In this document: positions 63,954 through 64,000 of the stretch, one piece after another | Numbering within the stretch: position 1 is the stretch's first letter | Layout of the letters: every line of letters starts with the position of its first letter | Assembly (NCBI GenBank): GCA_035702985.1 | Contig: DASSZD010000177.1 | Coordinates: 1 to 64,000 of the forward strand | Direction: 5' to 3' | Length of the DNA stretch: 64,000 bases | From: JAKAXG01 sp035702985 | Lineage (GTDB): Bacteria > Actinomycetota > Acidimicrobiia > Acidimicrobiales > Palsa-688 | Position numbers and translations under genes: made by a program | Notes under the pieces: model-generated | Told to the model about the DNA's origin: nothing | The model's input: only the letters and a program-made list of their open reading frames with translations | Databases searched by the model: none

Positions 63954-64000
63954 TGCCAGTGTATCCGACAGGCCACGCCCAAATTAAACGCTCAATATGC

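Overview
The window is very GC-rich (about 70 percent by eye) and densely packed. Genes overlap by ATGA, GTGA or TTGA, starts are often GTG or TTG, and no gap exceeds 300 bases. An MmpL-type RND transporter, an F420-type luciferase-like oxidoreductase, three intact P450s with 3Fe-4S and [2Fe-2S] ferredoxins, and many CaiB, Ltp and DUF35 proteins point to an actinobacterium (Actinomycetota). An uncultured Acidimicrobiia-like lineage is my guess, but nothing in the window fixes the rank. I see no rRNA, tRNA, insertion sequence, integrase or CRISPR array.

Region 1 (1-10.2 kb) looks sulfur- and redox-related. It holds a fused Fe-S/NrfD membrane subunit (cut by the window edge), a molybdopterin oxidoreductase and a ClC channel in one overlapping operon, then a convergent GntR regulator. 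Next come an MmpL transporter, a methyltransferase and a DUF302 protein, followed by a CsoR-family repressor whose two cysteines match persulfide-sensing CstR. Near-perfect TACCCC/GGGGTA palindromes sit in front of both the transporter and the repressor gene.

Region 2 (10.2-28.7 kb) is a CoA-ester catabolic island. It contains two amidohydrolases, a CaiB CoA-transferase whose halves appear in permuted order, and an enoyl-CoA hydratase with an extra N-terminal domain. It also has an F420-type oxidoreductase, two FadR-like regulators, three micro-genes including two desulforedoxin-like proteins, a ferredoxin, SDRs, a kinase-like APH protein, a two-subunit-like CaiB pair, an Ltp2-like aldolase with its DUF35 partner, and an acyl-CoA synthetase preceded by a fragment of a P450. 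AATCAT-type palindromes recur in its promoters.

Region 3 (28-41 kb) holds one of two paralogous phosphohistidine-swivel proteins with no ATP-grasp domain, and a pyruvate-phosphate-dikinase-like protein that also lacks ATP-grasp and carries a winged-helix-like tail. Two tandem SDRs, an acyl-CoA dehydrogenase, a Rieske oxygenase, a flavin-type split-barrel protein, a TetR regulator, an adrenodoxin-like ferredoxin and a second DUF35/thiolase pair complete it. A 21-bp motif (ACTWANNNACCRRTCRATTA core) recurs in these promoters and suggests one TetR-type regulon.

Region 4 (41-64 kb) has a histidine phosphatase and a 31-codon micro-gene leading a three-subunit molybdenum hydroxylase. After it come P450/SDR genes, a KstD-like flavoprotein with a Rieske oxygenase, and an enoyl-CoA hydratase/RidA/P450/AhpD-like/AhpD/P450/swivel-protein operon. 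Two APH-type phosphotransferases flank a small helical protein at the end. Taken together, the window reads as a catabolic island for a hydrophobic ring compound or branched acid (steroid-, terpenoid- or aryl-like): oxygenases hydroxylate, CaiB or ligase enzymes make CoA esters, and dehydrogenases, hydratases and aldolases shorten them. The substrate cannot be read from sequence. The most unusual element is the set of split PEP-synthase/PPDK-type phosphotransfer proteins embedded in this island.
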